This document shows positions 1 through 5,644 of a stretch of DNA of 7,572 bases, one piece after another. Position 1 is the first letter of the stretch. Each line of letters starts with the position of its first letter. The stretch is from Chloroflexota bacterium (GTDB lineage Bacteria > Chloroflexota > Dehalococcoidia > UBA2247 > RBG-13-53-26). The stretch is taken from positions 2,058 to 9,629 of the forward strand of contig JAFNFZ010000211.1 in NCBI GenBank assembly GCA_017885485.1. The letters are read 5' to 3'. A program made the position numbers and the translations under genes. The notes under the pieces were generated by a model, which saw only the letters and a list, made by a program, of their open reading frames with translations, had not been told where the DNA came from and did no database searches.

Positions 1-278
1 TTCAGGTCATCAGTCCTGGAATCAACCATGCAGCCAGTCAAGGCGATAGTCACATTCGGGAGCTTTCTCTTCAGACCCTTGATGGAATTGAGTCTGCTGA
101 CTACCCTGCTTTCAGCATTCCCTCGCACCACACAGCTATTGAGGATGACTATCTCAGCTTCCTCAGCCACATCTGCACGAGAGTACCCGGCTTGCTCAAG
201 GTGGTTAGCCATATACTCTGAATCAGCTTTGTTCATCTGACAGCCGATGGTCCAGATGTAGTACCTAGGCATGGCCAT
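1..278 (-). CDS. miaB: MiaB, tRNA methylthiotransferase, N-terminal part (cut by left edge)
   Basis: The first 92 residues of a methylthiotransferase run off the left edge. MiaB is a radical SAM enzyme that adds the 2-methylthio group to i6A37 of tRNAs reading UNN codons. Only the N-terminal UPF0004 domain is visible. Its three cluster-binding cysteines are C13 (in TIGCQMN), C49 (in LNSCVVRGNAE) and C83 (in LTGCMV). The spacing is typical of the family, and the GCQMN signature favours MiaB over RimO, which usually has GCPKN. The radical SAM and TRAM domains would lie outside the window. I chose the ATG at 278 because GAGGTG sits 5 nt upstream; the second ATG at 272 is less well spaced. The gene lies 101 bp downstream of tRNA-Ser on the same strand. 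The sequence closely resembles Dehalococcoides-type MiaB as I recall it. Confidence 0.93.
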   Translation of the reverse strand, partial: MAMPRYYIWTIGCQMNKADSEYMANHLEQAGYSRADVAEEAEIVILNSCVVRGNAESRVVSRLNSIKGLKRKLPNVTIALTGCMVDSRTDDL

Positions 279-379
279 GTTTACACCTCAGGGTCAGGAC
301 AATGGCAGGGTCGATGCGGGGGTATTACCGAATTCAAGGGAAAACCGCTCGAGCTTCAGACGAACGACACTACTCATCT

Positions 380-473
380 TGGCGGAGGGAGTGGGATTCG
401 AACCCACGACAGAGGTTTAAGCCCCTGTAAGCGCTTAGCAGGCGCCCGCACTAGGCCACTATGCGATCCCTCC
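380..473 (-). tRNA. tRNA-Ser (anticodon GCT), CCA encoded
   Basis: A complete class II tRNA can be folded by eye on the minus strand. The acceptor stem is GGAGGGA with TCCCTCC, followed by discriminator G and an encoded CCA (380-382). The D-stem is GCA/TGC around a GG-containing loop. The anticodon stem GGCGC/GCGCT holds the loop CTGCTAA, with anticodon GCT at 437-439. A long variable arm pairs ACAGGGG with CCTCTGT, including one G-T pair. The T-arm is GTGGG TTCGAAT CCCAC. The long variable arm and GCT anticodon identify a serine tRNA reading AGC and AGU. Positions 459-473 also encode the last codons and stop of the upstream gene. Base 36 is U, so this tRNA lacks the A36-A37-A38 context preferred by MiaB, despite lying next to miaB. 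Confidence 0.97.
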
Positions 474-974
474 TGGCCGAATTGTATTGCCGGCAGCCGC
501 TGCGGCAGAATGTGAGGTCGCCTCACGTCCATACTGTGCACCCCACATGTCTATCTGGATGCCGGGATACTTCTCCAGCAGAGACTGCCTGATGCTACTG
601 CGATCCGTGTCGTCCTCAATGATGTCGACTTCTGAGACAAACGTTCCGCTTTCATTGCGGCAAATATGCCGTCTGACCAGGAAGCCGGGCACTTGAACAT
701 AGCCCCAACTCTTTGCCGCGCTGCAGCAGGAGTTGTCGAGCCACGCCTGCCCTAGAATGCAGAGCACCTCTCGCCCGTTGTGGAGCACGATATGTTCCTC
801 CACAGGAACATAGTAGCCGGCACGCCCCATTATCTCCTGTCCCAATTGAGGATGGGCGAATTCGACTACCTTGACCTGCTTGCCGGCACCTGCCACGAAC
901 GTAATTATAGCACACCACACAGGGGCTAACACCCGCGCAAGACATCGGCAGAGCTGACCTTGCTCTGCCAGCAT
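459..974 (-). CDS. Uncharacterised conserved-looking protein, 171 aa, running into tRNA-Ser
   Basis: I do not recognise a named family. From the ATG at 974 the product is 171 aa. A short Cys-containing N-terminus (C9, C11, C21) includes a hydrophobic run at about 12-29. A compact domain of about 110 residues follows (about 35-144), with segments such as EFAHPQLGQEIMG, GYYVPVEEHIVLHNG and WLDNSCCSA. The tandem C83-C84 and His residues could bind metal, but that is speculation. The tail after about residue 145 is Ala-rich and low in complexity, and it ends inside the tRNA gene. The start at 974 is favoured by GGAGGTGATC just upstream. Alternatives are a TTG at 1034, one base after the upstream stop, and a GTG at 896 that would begin close to the conserved-looking domain. 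The gene probably shares a transcript with the macrodomain gene 61 bp upstream. Confidence 0.68.
   Translation of the reverse strand: MLAEQGQLCRCLARVLAPVWCAIITFVAGAGKQVKVVEFAHPQLGQEIMGRAGYYVPVEEHIVLHNGREVLCILGQAWLDNSCCSAAKSWGYVQVPGFLVRRHICRNESGTFVSEVDIIEDDTDRSSIRQSLLEKYPGIQIDMWGAQYGREATSHSAAAAAGNTIRPGGIA
481..486 (-). promoter_or_regulatory. Possible -10 box for tRNA-Ser
   Basis: TACAAT on the minus strand matches the -10 consensus at five of six bases. It ends 7 nt before the mature tRNA 5' end, about where transcription would need to begin for a very short leader. No convincing -35 hexamer lies 16-18 bp upstream, where the sequence is GC-rich. The box lies inside the 3' end of the preceding reading frame, which hints that this part of the frame may be non-coding in origin. 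Confidence 0.33.
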
Positions 975-977
975 GCG

Positions 978-987
978 GATCACCTCC
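978..987 (-). promoter_or_regulatory. Strong Shine-Dalgarno deciding the start of the 171-aa gene
   Basis: GGAGGTGATC on the minus strand is an uninterrupted complement of the usual 16S rRNA 3' tail. Eight bases separate GGAGG from the ATG at 974. This outweighs the longer TTG-initiated frame from 1034, whose first 20 codons would contain this site. Confidence 0.72.
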
Positions 988-1035
988 GGGATGGGATCCA
1001 GTTCGTGTCGTTCTTGAGTACCTGGAAATGCCAAT

Positions 1036-1602
1036 CTATTCAGCCGAAGTATCTTCTGACACCAGCCGTTTCAAGGTCTTCTGGTACACTCTGTGGGCCT
1101 CAGTATCGTATAGAACAAAGACAACCTCGTTCAGAGGGCTGTCTTGACGCAAGAAGTCGATCACTGTCTGCAGAGCTACCACTGCGGCCCGCTCCACTGG
1201 ATAGCCATAGGCACCGGTGCTTATTGAAGGGAACGAGACGCTCTTCACGCCCCTAGCCGCCGCAAGCTCCAGGCTCTCTCTGTAAGCACTGGCCAGGAGT
1301 TCGGCCTCGCCTCTATGGCCGCCGTACCAGATCGGACCCACGGTGTGAATAACATATTTGGCTTTGAGGTTCCCTCCGGCGGTGACAACAGCCTTCCCTG
1401 TGGGCAGCTTGCCCTGTCTCGAAACGATCTGTTTGCATTCCTCAAGAATGACTGGCCCCCCAGCACGGTGAATAGCCCCATCGACACCACCGCCACCCAT
1501 CAGGCTGGAATTGGCTGCATTGACGATCGCCTCAGTGGTTTGGCCAGTGATATCCCCCTGAACCAGGGTCAGCTTAGCCCTGCTATCGATGATGACTTCC
1601 AT
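1036..1602 (-). CDS. Macrodomain protein, YmdB-like O-acetyl-ADP-ribose deacetylase
   Basis: This is a single-domain macro protein of 188 aa. Members bind ADP-ribose, and MacroD/YmdB types hydrolyse O-acetyl-ADP-ribose or remove mono-ADP-ribose from acidic residues, in the cytoplasm. Visible motifs in order are VQGDIT (D17), VNAANSSLMGGGGVDGAIH (N31 and D41, ten apart like the YmdB catalytic Asn/Asp pair), YVIHTVGPIW, and the phosphate-binding loop SFPSISTGAYGYP. The length suits a stand-alone enzyme. The ATG at 1602 is chosen because AGGTGA lies 5 nt upstream. An ATG at 1608 and a GTG at 1611 are in frame but too close to, or inside, that site. The stop TAG is followed after one base by an in-frame TTG of the next frame. 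The 171-aa gene follows, so co-transcription is likely. Sub-type within the MacroD-like class is not settled by motifs alone. Confidence 0.94.
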   Translation of the reverse strand: MEVIIDSRAKLTLVQGDITGQTTEAIVNAANSSLMGGGGVDGAIHRAGGPVILEECKQIVSRQGKLPTGKAVVTAGGNLKAKYVIHTVGPIWYGGHRGEAELLASAYRESLELAAARGVKSVSFPSISTGAYGYPVERAAVVALQTVIDFLRQDSPLNEVVFVLYDTEAHRVYQKTLKRLVSEDTSAE

Positions 1603-1724
1603 CTTCATCACCTGTCGCAGACTTCAGGGGTAAGGGATTGCGGGAGAGCACATTGCGCCGCATATTGCCTCTGACGGAGCATGTTAGAATCTGGAGTGTC
1701 AACCTTTGACCCAGCCATTACGGC

Positions 1725-1753
1725 AAACCCCGCGTCCTAAGATCGCGGGGTTT
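1725..1753 (-). terminator. Perfect GC-rich hairpin, likely terminator of the small membrane protein gene
   Basis: AAACCCCGCG and CGCGGGGTTT form a perfect 10-bp stem around a 9-nt loop. It lies 62 bp past the stop of the 1816-2199 gene and upstream of the macrodomain gene, where a transcriptional break is expected. The A/T ends of the stem give a short T run on either strand. The trailing U tract is only three bases, so it is a weak intrinsic terminator by the strict definition. Confidence 0.7.
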
Positions 1754-1815
1754 GGTTCCATCGGCCGCAGTTTATGTCAACTAAGCCCTGGGAAAGCAGG
1801 TGTCACATCTCGTTA

Positions 1816-2199
1816 CTAGTCGCCCGGTCGGGCCAGCGACCATACGACCTTTATGGCGGTGATAATGGCCGCAGGTGTCATGAAGACTGCGATGTAGTCT
1901 ACCATGCCATTGAGGACTCTCCCCAGGCCATCGGTGATGTCATCCAGCGATGAGAACGCCCCTACGGTGCCCACGACCACAAGAGCAACTGCTGCCACCA
2001 GGAAAGGTATCATCTCCCTGCTGGTGATATTGAACAGTCCCACTATGATGCCCAGGACCACCAGGACAAGAACGATGGTACCGTTGTCCCGAGACAGACC
2101 ACCGCCAATGATAGCCAGGAGCATGCCTGCTAGGAATGCTATGGCCCCGAGCGCGACTACGAGGCCACCCTGCGTTCTTGATGTCGATTCTCTGTTCAT
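1816..2199 (-). CDS. Small integral membrane protein of unknown function, 127 aa
   Basis: The protein has four hydrophobic segments at about residues 12-33, 41-57, 64-82 and 99-121, with short polar ends and no catalytic motif. The sequence GLFNITSRE after the second helix, then IPFLVAAVALVVVG, resembles a loose family of about 100-130 aa membrane proteins that I recall from archaea and candidate-phylum bacteria. That resemblance is from memory, and the family has no assigned function that I know of. The ATG at 2199 is supported by a strong AAAGGAGGTG at 2211-2220, about 10 nt upstream. The gene stands alone: a divergent promoter region lies on its 5' side and a hairpin terminator on its 3' side. 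No signal peptide cleavage site is apparent; the first helix is more likely an anchor. Confidence 0.82.
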   Translation of the reverse strand: MNRESTSRTQGGLVVALGAIAFLAGMLLAIIGGGLSRDNGTIVLVLVVLGIIVGLFNITSREMIPFLVAAVALVVVGTVGAFSSLDDITDGLGRVLNGMVDYIAVFMTPAAIITAIKVVWSLARPGD

Positions 2200-2221
2200 G
2201 GTTTGATCCCACCTCCTTTCT

Positions 2222-2231
2222 AGAGGCCTCT
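2222..2231. repeat. 10-bp palindrome in the leader of the membrane protein gene
   Basis: AGAGGCCTCT is a perfect palindrome between the predicted -10 box and the Shine-Dalgarno of the 1816-2199 gene. A further AGAGG copy adjoins it in the transcript. It could be an operator half-site pair or chance. CCTC in it could also pair with GAGG of the ribosome site. Confidence 0.35.
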
Positions 2232-2245
2232 GCCTCTGGCGCAGA

Positions 2246-2275
2246 AGTCTAGCAACAAGCAGAGCTGGTTGTCAA
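2246..2275 (-). promoter_or_regulatory. Promoter of the small membrane protein gene
   Basis: A consensus -35 TTGACA (2270-2275) is separated by 18 bp from TAGACT (2246-2251), which matches four of six -10 positions. The predicted transcript would begin near 2239 and give a leader of about 40 nt carrying a strong ribosome-binding site. Confidence 0.55.
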
Positions 2276-2312
2276 GGTGTGCGGGAGCGGTGGTTGTGAG
2301 CACAGCGCCAGC

Positions 2313-2342
2313 TTGACATAGAGGTGATCCTTGTTTCAGAAT
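2313..2342 (+). promoter_or_regulatory. Promoter of the radical SAM gene
   Basis: A consensus -35 TTGACA (2313-2318) is followed after 18 bp by CAGAAT (2337-2342), four of six matches to the -10 box. Transcription near 2349 would leave a leader of about 40 nt before the ATG at 2390. It diverges from the promoter at 2246-2275, with only 37 bp between the two -35 boxes. Confidence 0.5.
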
Positions 2343-2389
2343 ATGCACTGGCTCTCGGTCCCAGCAACCGACCGACTTCCTGAAATCTG

Positions 2390-3955
2390 ATGCAAACCCG
2401 AGTTCTCTTCGTCAATACTCCTTTCCCTTTCGACGAACATCCTGTACCGCCACTGGGCCTGGCTTACATCGCCGCCGCCCTCGAAAGAGAAGGGATCCAT
2501 GTACGTGTTCTGGATCTCCTCGTCGCCCAATACTCTCCTCGATTGTTGAAGCGGAGACTGGCAGAATACCAACCCCACTTCGTTGCCGCCACTTGCTCCA
2601 CCTTGAACTACCACATCGCCTCCAGAATCCTCAGGGTCTGCAAGAACTTCGACTCCAGTCTGATTACTCTCATCGGGGGCCCTCATGTCAGTTTCACGGC
2701 CAATCAGGTGATTGAAGAGGCCCCGTGGATTGATATCGTGGTAAGAGGGGAAGGTGAACAAACACTGGTGGATCTGCTCAACTCATGGGCAGTCGGGCGG
2801 GACTTGGCACAGGTTCCCGGCATCGCCTATCGGAGGAATGGAGATATCACACTTACGGCGCCACGCCCTCTTATCAGAGAACTCGATGAACTCCCCTTGC
2901 CTGCCCGCCACCTCCTTCCCTTATCAAAGTATCGAGCTCTCAAGGCGCCGTGCACCGTCATAACCAGCAGAGGCTGCCCCTTCGGATGCATCTTCTGCTC
3001 AGCGCCGAAGATGTTCGGCAGAGGTGTGCGATTCCGGAACCCCAGAGCAGTGGTTGATGAGATAGAGATAGTCAATCGAGAATTTGGCTTCAAACAGATT
3101 AACATCGTGGATGATACCTTCACAGTCAAGGAAGAGCATGTCCAGAGCATCTGCGAAGGGCTGATGGAACGCGGCCTCAATGTCAAATGGTCCGTTTACT
3201 CACGAGTGGATACAGTGACCCCTCGATTGCTGCGTCTCATGAAACAAGCCGGATGCTCATGGGTCTGCTATGGACTCGAGTCGGGGTCTCAGAAGATTCT
3301 GGACAGGATCAAGAAGAGGATCACGGTAGCTCAGTCCAAGCAAGCCGTGAAAATGGCGAAGGAGGCTGGCATCGATGTAATGGTGTCCTTCCTCCTGGGT
3401 CTGCCCGGCGAAAACCAGAGGACTGCCCGACAGTCGGTCAGACTTGCCGAGGAACTTCGCAAGGAATATGGCGTCTACTACGGCTTTCACATTCTGGCTC
3501 CCATGCCCGGTACGGAAGTTCGTGAGAGGGCCGAGGAGTATGGAATCAGGATACTTACCCACGACTGGGCAAAGTACGATGCCAACCGCCCTGTAGCCGA
3601 GCCCGCTGGCTTCAACGGTGACCAAATGAAACGCATAGTAGATGACTACGATCAAGCCATCGAAGTGGCCTGGCGTGACATTGTGGCAAAGGCGGACTGC
3701 GGAGACCCATCGTGCAGAGAGAGGGTAGCCACAACGGTCACTCAGGACTTCGTATGGAAGCTGCTAAAAAGCAGCGCAATTGAGCGCTTGGGGCGCTCAA
3801 ATCATCATCAGAGCCAGCTGGCCCTGAAGATATCTCGAATGCTCAATGTGCCTCCGGATGTGACCGAAAGAGAGGTGGCGAGACTCGTTGGCGAGGGTAA
3901 CCTCACCTATGATCAAGCAGCACAAGAGGAACATGCGGCCTGGCGGTGGACCTAG
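2390..3955 (+). CDS. B12-binding-domain radical SAM protein, 521 aa
   Basis: This is a class B-type radical SAM enzyme of unknown substrate. Residues about 5-145 form a Rossmann-like cobalamin-binding domain (PPLGLAYIAAALEREG, LIGGPHVSF, VVRGEGEQ). No DxHxxG is visible, so cobalamin, if bound, would probably lack His ligation. The radical SAM barrel spans about 185-390, with the 4Fe-4S motif C196-x3-C200-x2-C203 (RGCPFGCIFCS). The usual later elements are present: VDDTFT, GLESGSQKILDRIKK and SFLLGLPGE. The tail from about 400 to 521 is uncharacterised and contains a C437/C442 pair. Such enzymes catalyse radical methylations or rearrangements in cofactor, lipid or natural-product synthesis. 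No neighbour suggests a substrate. The Shine-Dalgarno before the ATG at 2390 is poor, but the N-terminus fits the family. Confidence 0.92.
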   Translation: MQTRVLFVNTPFPFDEHPVPPLGLAYIAAALEREGIHVRVLDLLVAQYSPRLLKRRLAEYQPHFVAATCSTLNYHIASRILRVCKNFDSSLITLIGGPHVSFTANQVIEEAPWIDIVVRGEGEQTLVDLLNSWAVGRDLAQVPGIAYRRNGDITLTAPRPLIRELDELPLPARHLLPLSKYRALKAPCTVITSRGCPFGCIFCSAPKMFGRGVRFRNPRAVVDEIEIVNREFGFKQINIVDDTFTVKEEHVQSICEGLMERGLNVKWSVYSRVDTVTPRLLRLMKQAGCSWVCYGLESGSQKILDRIKKRITVAQSKQAVKMAKEAGIDVMVSFLLGLPGENQRTARQSVRLAEELRKEYGVYYGFHILAPMPGTEVRERAEEYGIRILTHDWAKYDANRPVAEPAGFNGDQMKRIVDDYDQAIEVAWRDIVAKADCGDPSCRERVATTVTQDFVWKLLKSSAIERLGRSNHHQSQLALKISRMLNVPPDVTEREVARLVGEGNLTYDQAAQEEHAAWRWT

Positions 3956-4039
3956 ACCCCCATCACCATCGTGACTGGAGTTGGAGAGGATCAATCTGGA
4001 CAGCTGGCGCTTTGATGTCTCCTGAGCCTCCACAAGGAT

Positions 4040-4059
4040 ACTGAACCTGGCCGTTCAGT
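4040..4059 (+). terminator. Small inverted repeat, possible weak terminator
   Basis: ACTGAAC and GTTCAGT form a perfect 7-bp stem with a 6-nt loop (CTGGCC), 84 bp past the radical SAM stop codon. No U-tract follows, so intrinsic termination is doubtful; it could instead be a processing or protein-binding site. Confidence 0.3.
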
Positions 4060-4124
4060 CTGGCACCGTACATCAAAAAAGGCATTTCATTCCTTCAGCA
4101 CACCAACAGCAGCACACAAACGGT

Positions 4125-4154
4125 TTGCCCAGCGAGACAGGCATCGTGTATCAT
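4125..4154 (+). promoter_or_regulatory. Possible promoter of the racemase-like gene
   Basis: TTGCCC (4125-4130) and TATCAT (4149-4154) are separated by 18 bp, with four and five matches to the -35 and -10 consensus. The leader would be about 115 nt. It is the best pair I found in the gap, but the evidence is only by eye. Confidence 0.35.
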
Positions 4155-4262
4155 ATCATCTGATCCATGTCTTTCGCATGTAGTGGCATGGCGGGCTCTC
4201 AATGCCTGCCAGTTTCGATTGTTCTTTTCGTGCTTTCAGTGGACTGCTAATTGACATGAGAG

Positions 4263-4268
4263 AGGAGG
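4263..4268 (+). promoter_or_regulatory. Shine-Dalgarno supporting a TTG start
   Basis: AGGAGG lies 6 nt before the TTG at 4275. No ATG or GTG at a suitable place could replace it, and translation from TTG begins right at the conserved LSGLRVLDLT that opens the family. Confidence 0.85.
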
Positions 4269-4274
4269 CACAAA

Positions 4275-5489
4275 TTGGCATCAGCCCTCAGTGGCCTTAG
4301 GGTATTGGACCTCACCGGCCTGGGGCCGTCGTCCCTTGTTTCTATGACGATGGGAGACATGGGCGCAGAAGTCATCAAGCTGGACATGCCACCTGGTGGC
4401 GGACACAGGGGGGTTGGCGATGGGCTTGACTACTTCCCGGCGGAAGCTGAGGAAGCGGAGAAGATGACTGCGTACGTGGCCATCAACCGAAATAAGAAGA
4501 GCATCGCGGTCAACCTCCGGACGGAGGCAGGTCAGAGGATTTTTCACAAGCTTGCCGCAGCGTCCGATGTTGTCATCGAAAGCTTCCGCCCAGGCGTAAT
4601 GGATCGCATGAACGTGGGCTATAAGGCCTTGTCCGGGACAAACCCCAGGATCATCTACTGCGCAGTCTCAGGTTACGGGCAGACGGGGCCATACAAGAGC
4701 TTCCCTGGCCACGATGCCAACTACGCTGGCCTCGGCGGCGTGCTGGGGCTGACAGGGGACCGCAGCGATGGTCCTCCGGTCATGGCGCTTAATGTCGTGG
4801 CTGACCTAGCTGTCGCATACTTGAATGCCACTGTGGGTGTTCTGCTGGCCATTAGTGCCCGGGAACGGACAGGCAAAGGTCAGTTGGTGGACATCTCCAT
4901 GGCCGACGGTGTGGTTGGGCTTCTGGCTGGTATCCCTGGCGCAACGGAATACTTCTACAGCGGAGTGTTGCCTAGGCGCGGAGAGACGCTAACCAGCGGC
5001 AACAGCCCCTTCTACACTGCATATCAGACTCAAGATGGGAAATACGTCAGCATATGTCCGATTGAGCCGCGCTTCTGGCATAACATGTGTCGAGCCCTTG
5101 GTCGCGAGGATCTGATTCCTCACGAGTTTGCGCCAAGCCCCAAGAAAGAAGAAATGCTCGATGATCTCAAGAAGATCTTCCTCACTAAAACCCAGGATGA
5201 GTGGTTTGATCTGCTGACCAAAGCGGACGTGCCAGTGGGCAAGGTCTTGGACGTGGACGAAGTCTTCAGAGATCCCCAAGTGGTCCACCGTCAGATGGTG
5301 GTTGAGGTGCCTCATCCAAGATTCGGCAAGATAAAGCAGATAGGCGTCAGCATCAAGCTTTCTGATACAGCCGGCGAGATCCGAAGCCTGGCAGTGCCTC
5401 TGGGTCGTCACACCGAGGAAGTGCTCTCAGACCTCGGTTACTCCAAGGCCGAGATACATGCATTGCGCCAAGAAAACGTGGTTGCGTAG
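4275..5489 (+). CDS. CaiB/BaiF family protein, predicted alpha-methylacyl-CoA racemase-like
   Basis: This 404-aa protein has full family length, from the opening LSGLRVLDLT to the C-terminal PLGRHTEEVLSDLGYS. Family III members transfer CoA between acids or, in the racemase branch, epimerise 2-methylacyl-CoA at the alpha carbon. Three residues favour the racemase branch: H146 in PGHDANY, D177 in NVVADL and E264 in CPIEPRF. Their spacing (31 and 87) closely matches His126, Asp156 and Glu241 of the Mycobacterium tuberculosis racemase MCR. Pure CoA-transferases keep the Asp but usually not the GHD histidine. The enzyme is cytoplasmic. It begins with TTG behind AGGAGG. No beta-oxidation or acyl-CoA gene lies beside it, so the physiological substrate (branched fatty acid, sterol or bile-acid side chain, aromatic) cannot be inferred. 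A CoA-transferase role is the main alternative. Confidence 0.9.
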   Translation: MASALSGLRVLDLTGLGPSSLVSMTMGDMGAEVIKLDMPPGGGHRGVGDGLDYFPAEAEEAEKMTAYVAINRNKKSIAVNLRTEAGQRIFHKLAAASDVVIESFRPGVMDRMNVGYKALSGTNPRIIYCAVSGYGQTGPYKSFPGHDANYAGLGGVLGLTGDRSDGPPVMALNVVADLAVAYLNATVGVLLAISARERTGKGQLVDISMADGVVGLLAGIPGATEYFYSGVLPRRGETLTSGNSPFYTAYQTQDGKYVSICPIEPRFWHNMCRALGREDLIPHEFAPSPKKEEMLDDLKKIFLTKTQDEWFDLLTKADVPVGKVLDVDEVFRDPQVVHRQMVVEVPHPRFGKIKQIGVSIKLSDTAGEIRSLAVPLGRHTEEVLSDLGYSKAEIHALRQENVVA

Positions 5490-5614
5490 CGGAGAGTGGG
5501 ATAACCGTAATCGCCGTCGCTTTCCATCGAATTCCGCACCGCGACACACGGCAAACAACTCAAGGGAGGCAGACTGTCGGATTTCTACGGAAACATTGCG
5601 TGCTCGTCGCCGTG

Positions 5615-5644
5615 TTGACTTGGCTTCTGAGTTCCCTGTATGCT
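5615..5644 (+). promoter_or_regulatory. Possible promoter overlapping the start of the VTT gene
   Basis: TTGACT (5615-5620) and TATGCT (5639-5644) are 18 bp apart, with five and four consensus matches. If used, transcription would begin near 5650, past the ATG at 5640, and would favour the in-frame ATG at 5658 as a nearly leaderless start. Confidence 0.28.

Larger units (their letters stand above)
3956..4274. other. 319-bp intergenic region
   Basis: No convincing gene is visible on either strand. The region holds a 7-bp inverted repeat (4040-4059), an A-run at 4075-4080, a possible promoter (4125-4154) and the ribosome-binding site of the next gene. Nothing resembling a tRNA, riboswitch or repeat array was recognised. 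Confidence 0.6.

Noticed and set aside
28..240. Plus-strand open frame of 70 codons
   Set aside because: It lies antisense to the miaB N-terminus, whose conserved cysteines are clear on the other strand.
278..473. Functional link between tRNA-Ser(GCT) and miaB
   Set aside because: This tRNA has U36, not the A36-A37-A38 context of MiaB substrates, so the adjacency is probably positional only.
652..945. Alternative minus-strand frame overlapping the 171-aa gene
   Set aside because: It has no ribosome site, and its Cys/Arg-rich composition is typical of an out-of-frame reading.
459..1602. DarTG-like toxin-antitoxin pair built on the macrodomain
   Set aside because: The macro protein is a short YmdB-like single domain, and I could not see DarT or other ADP-ribosyltransferase motifs in the neighbour.
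1697..1702. TTGACA on the minus strand upstream of the macrodomain gene as a promoter
   Set aside because: The nearest -10-like sequence (TAACAT) is only 10 bp away, and nothing acceptable lies at 16-18 bp.
3187..3525. Second plus-strand frame inside the radical SAM gene
   Set aside because: It is entirely within the radical SAM frame, which carries all family motifs.
4251..4256. TTGACA just before the racemase-like gene as its -35 box
   Set aside because: The matching -10 would fall at the TTG start codon with no resemblance to the consensus, and it would remove the ribosome site from the mRNA.
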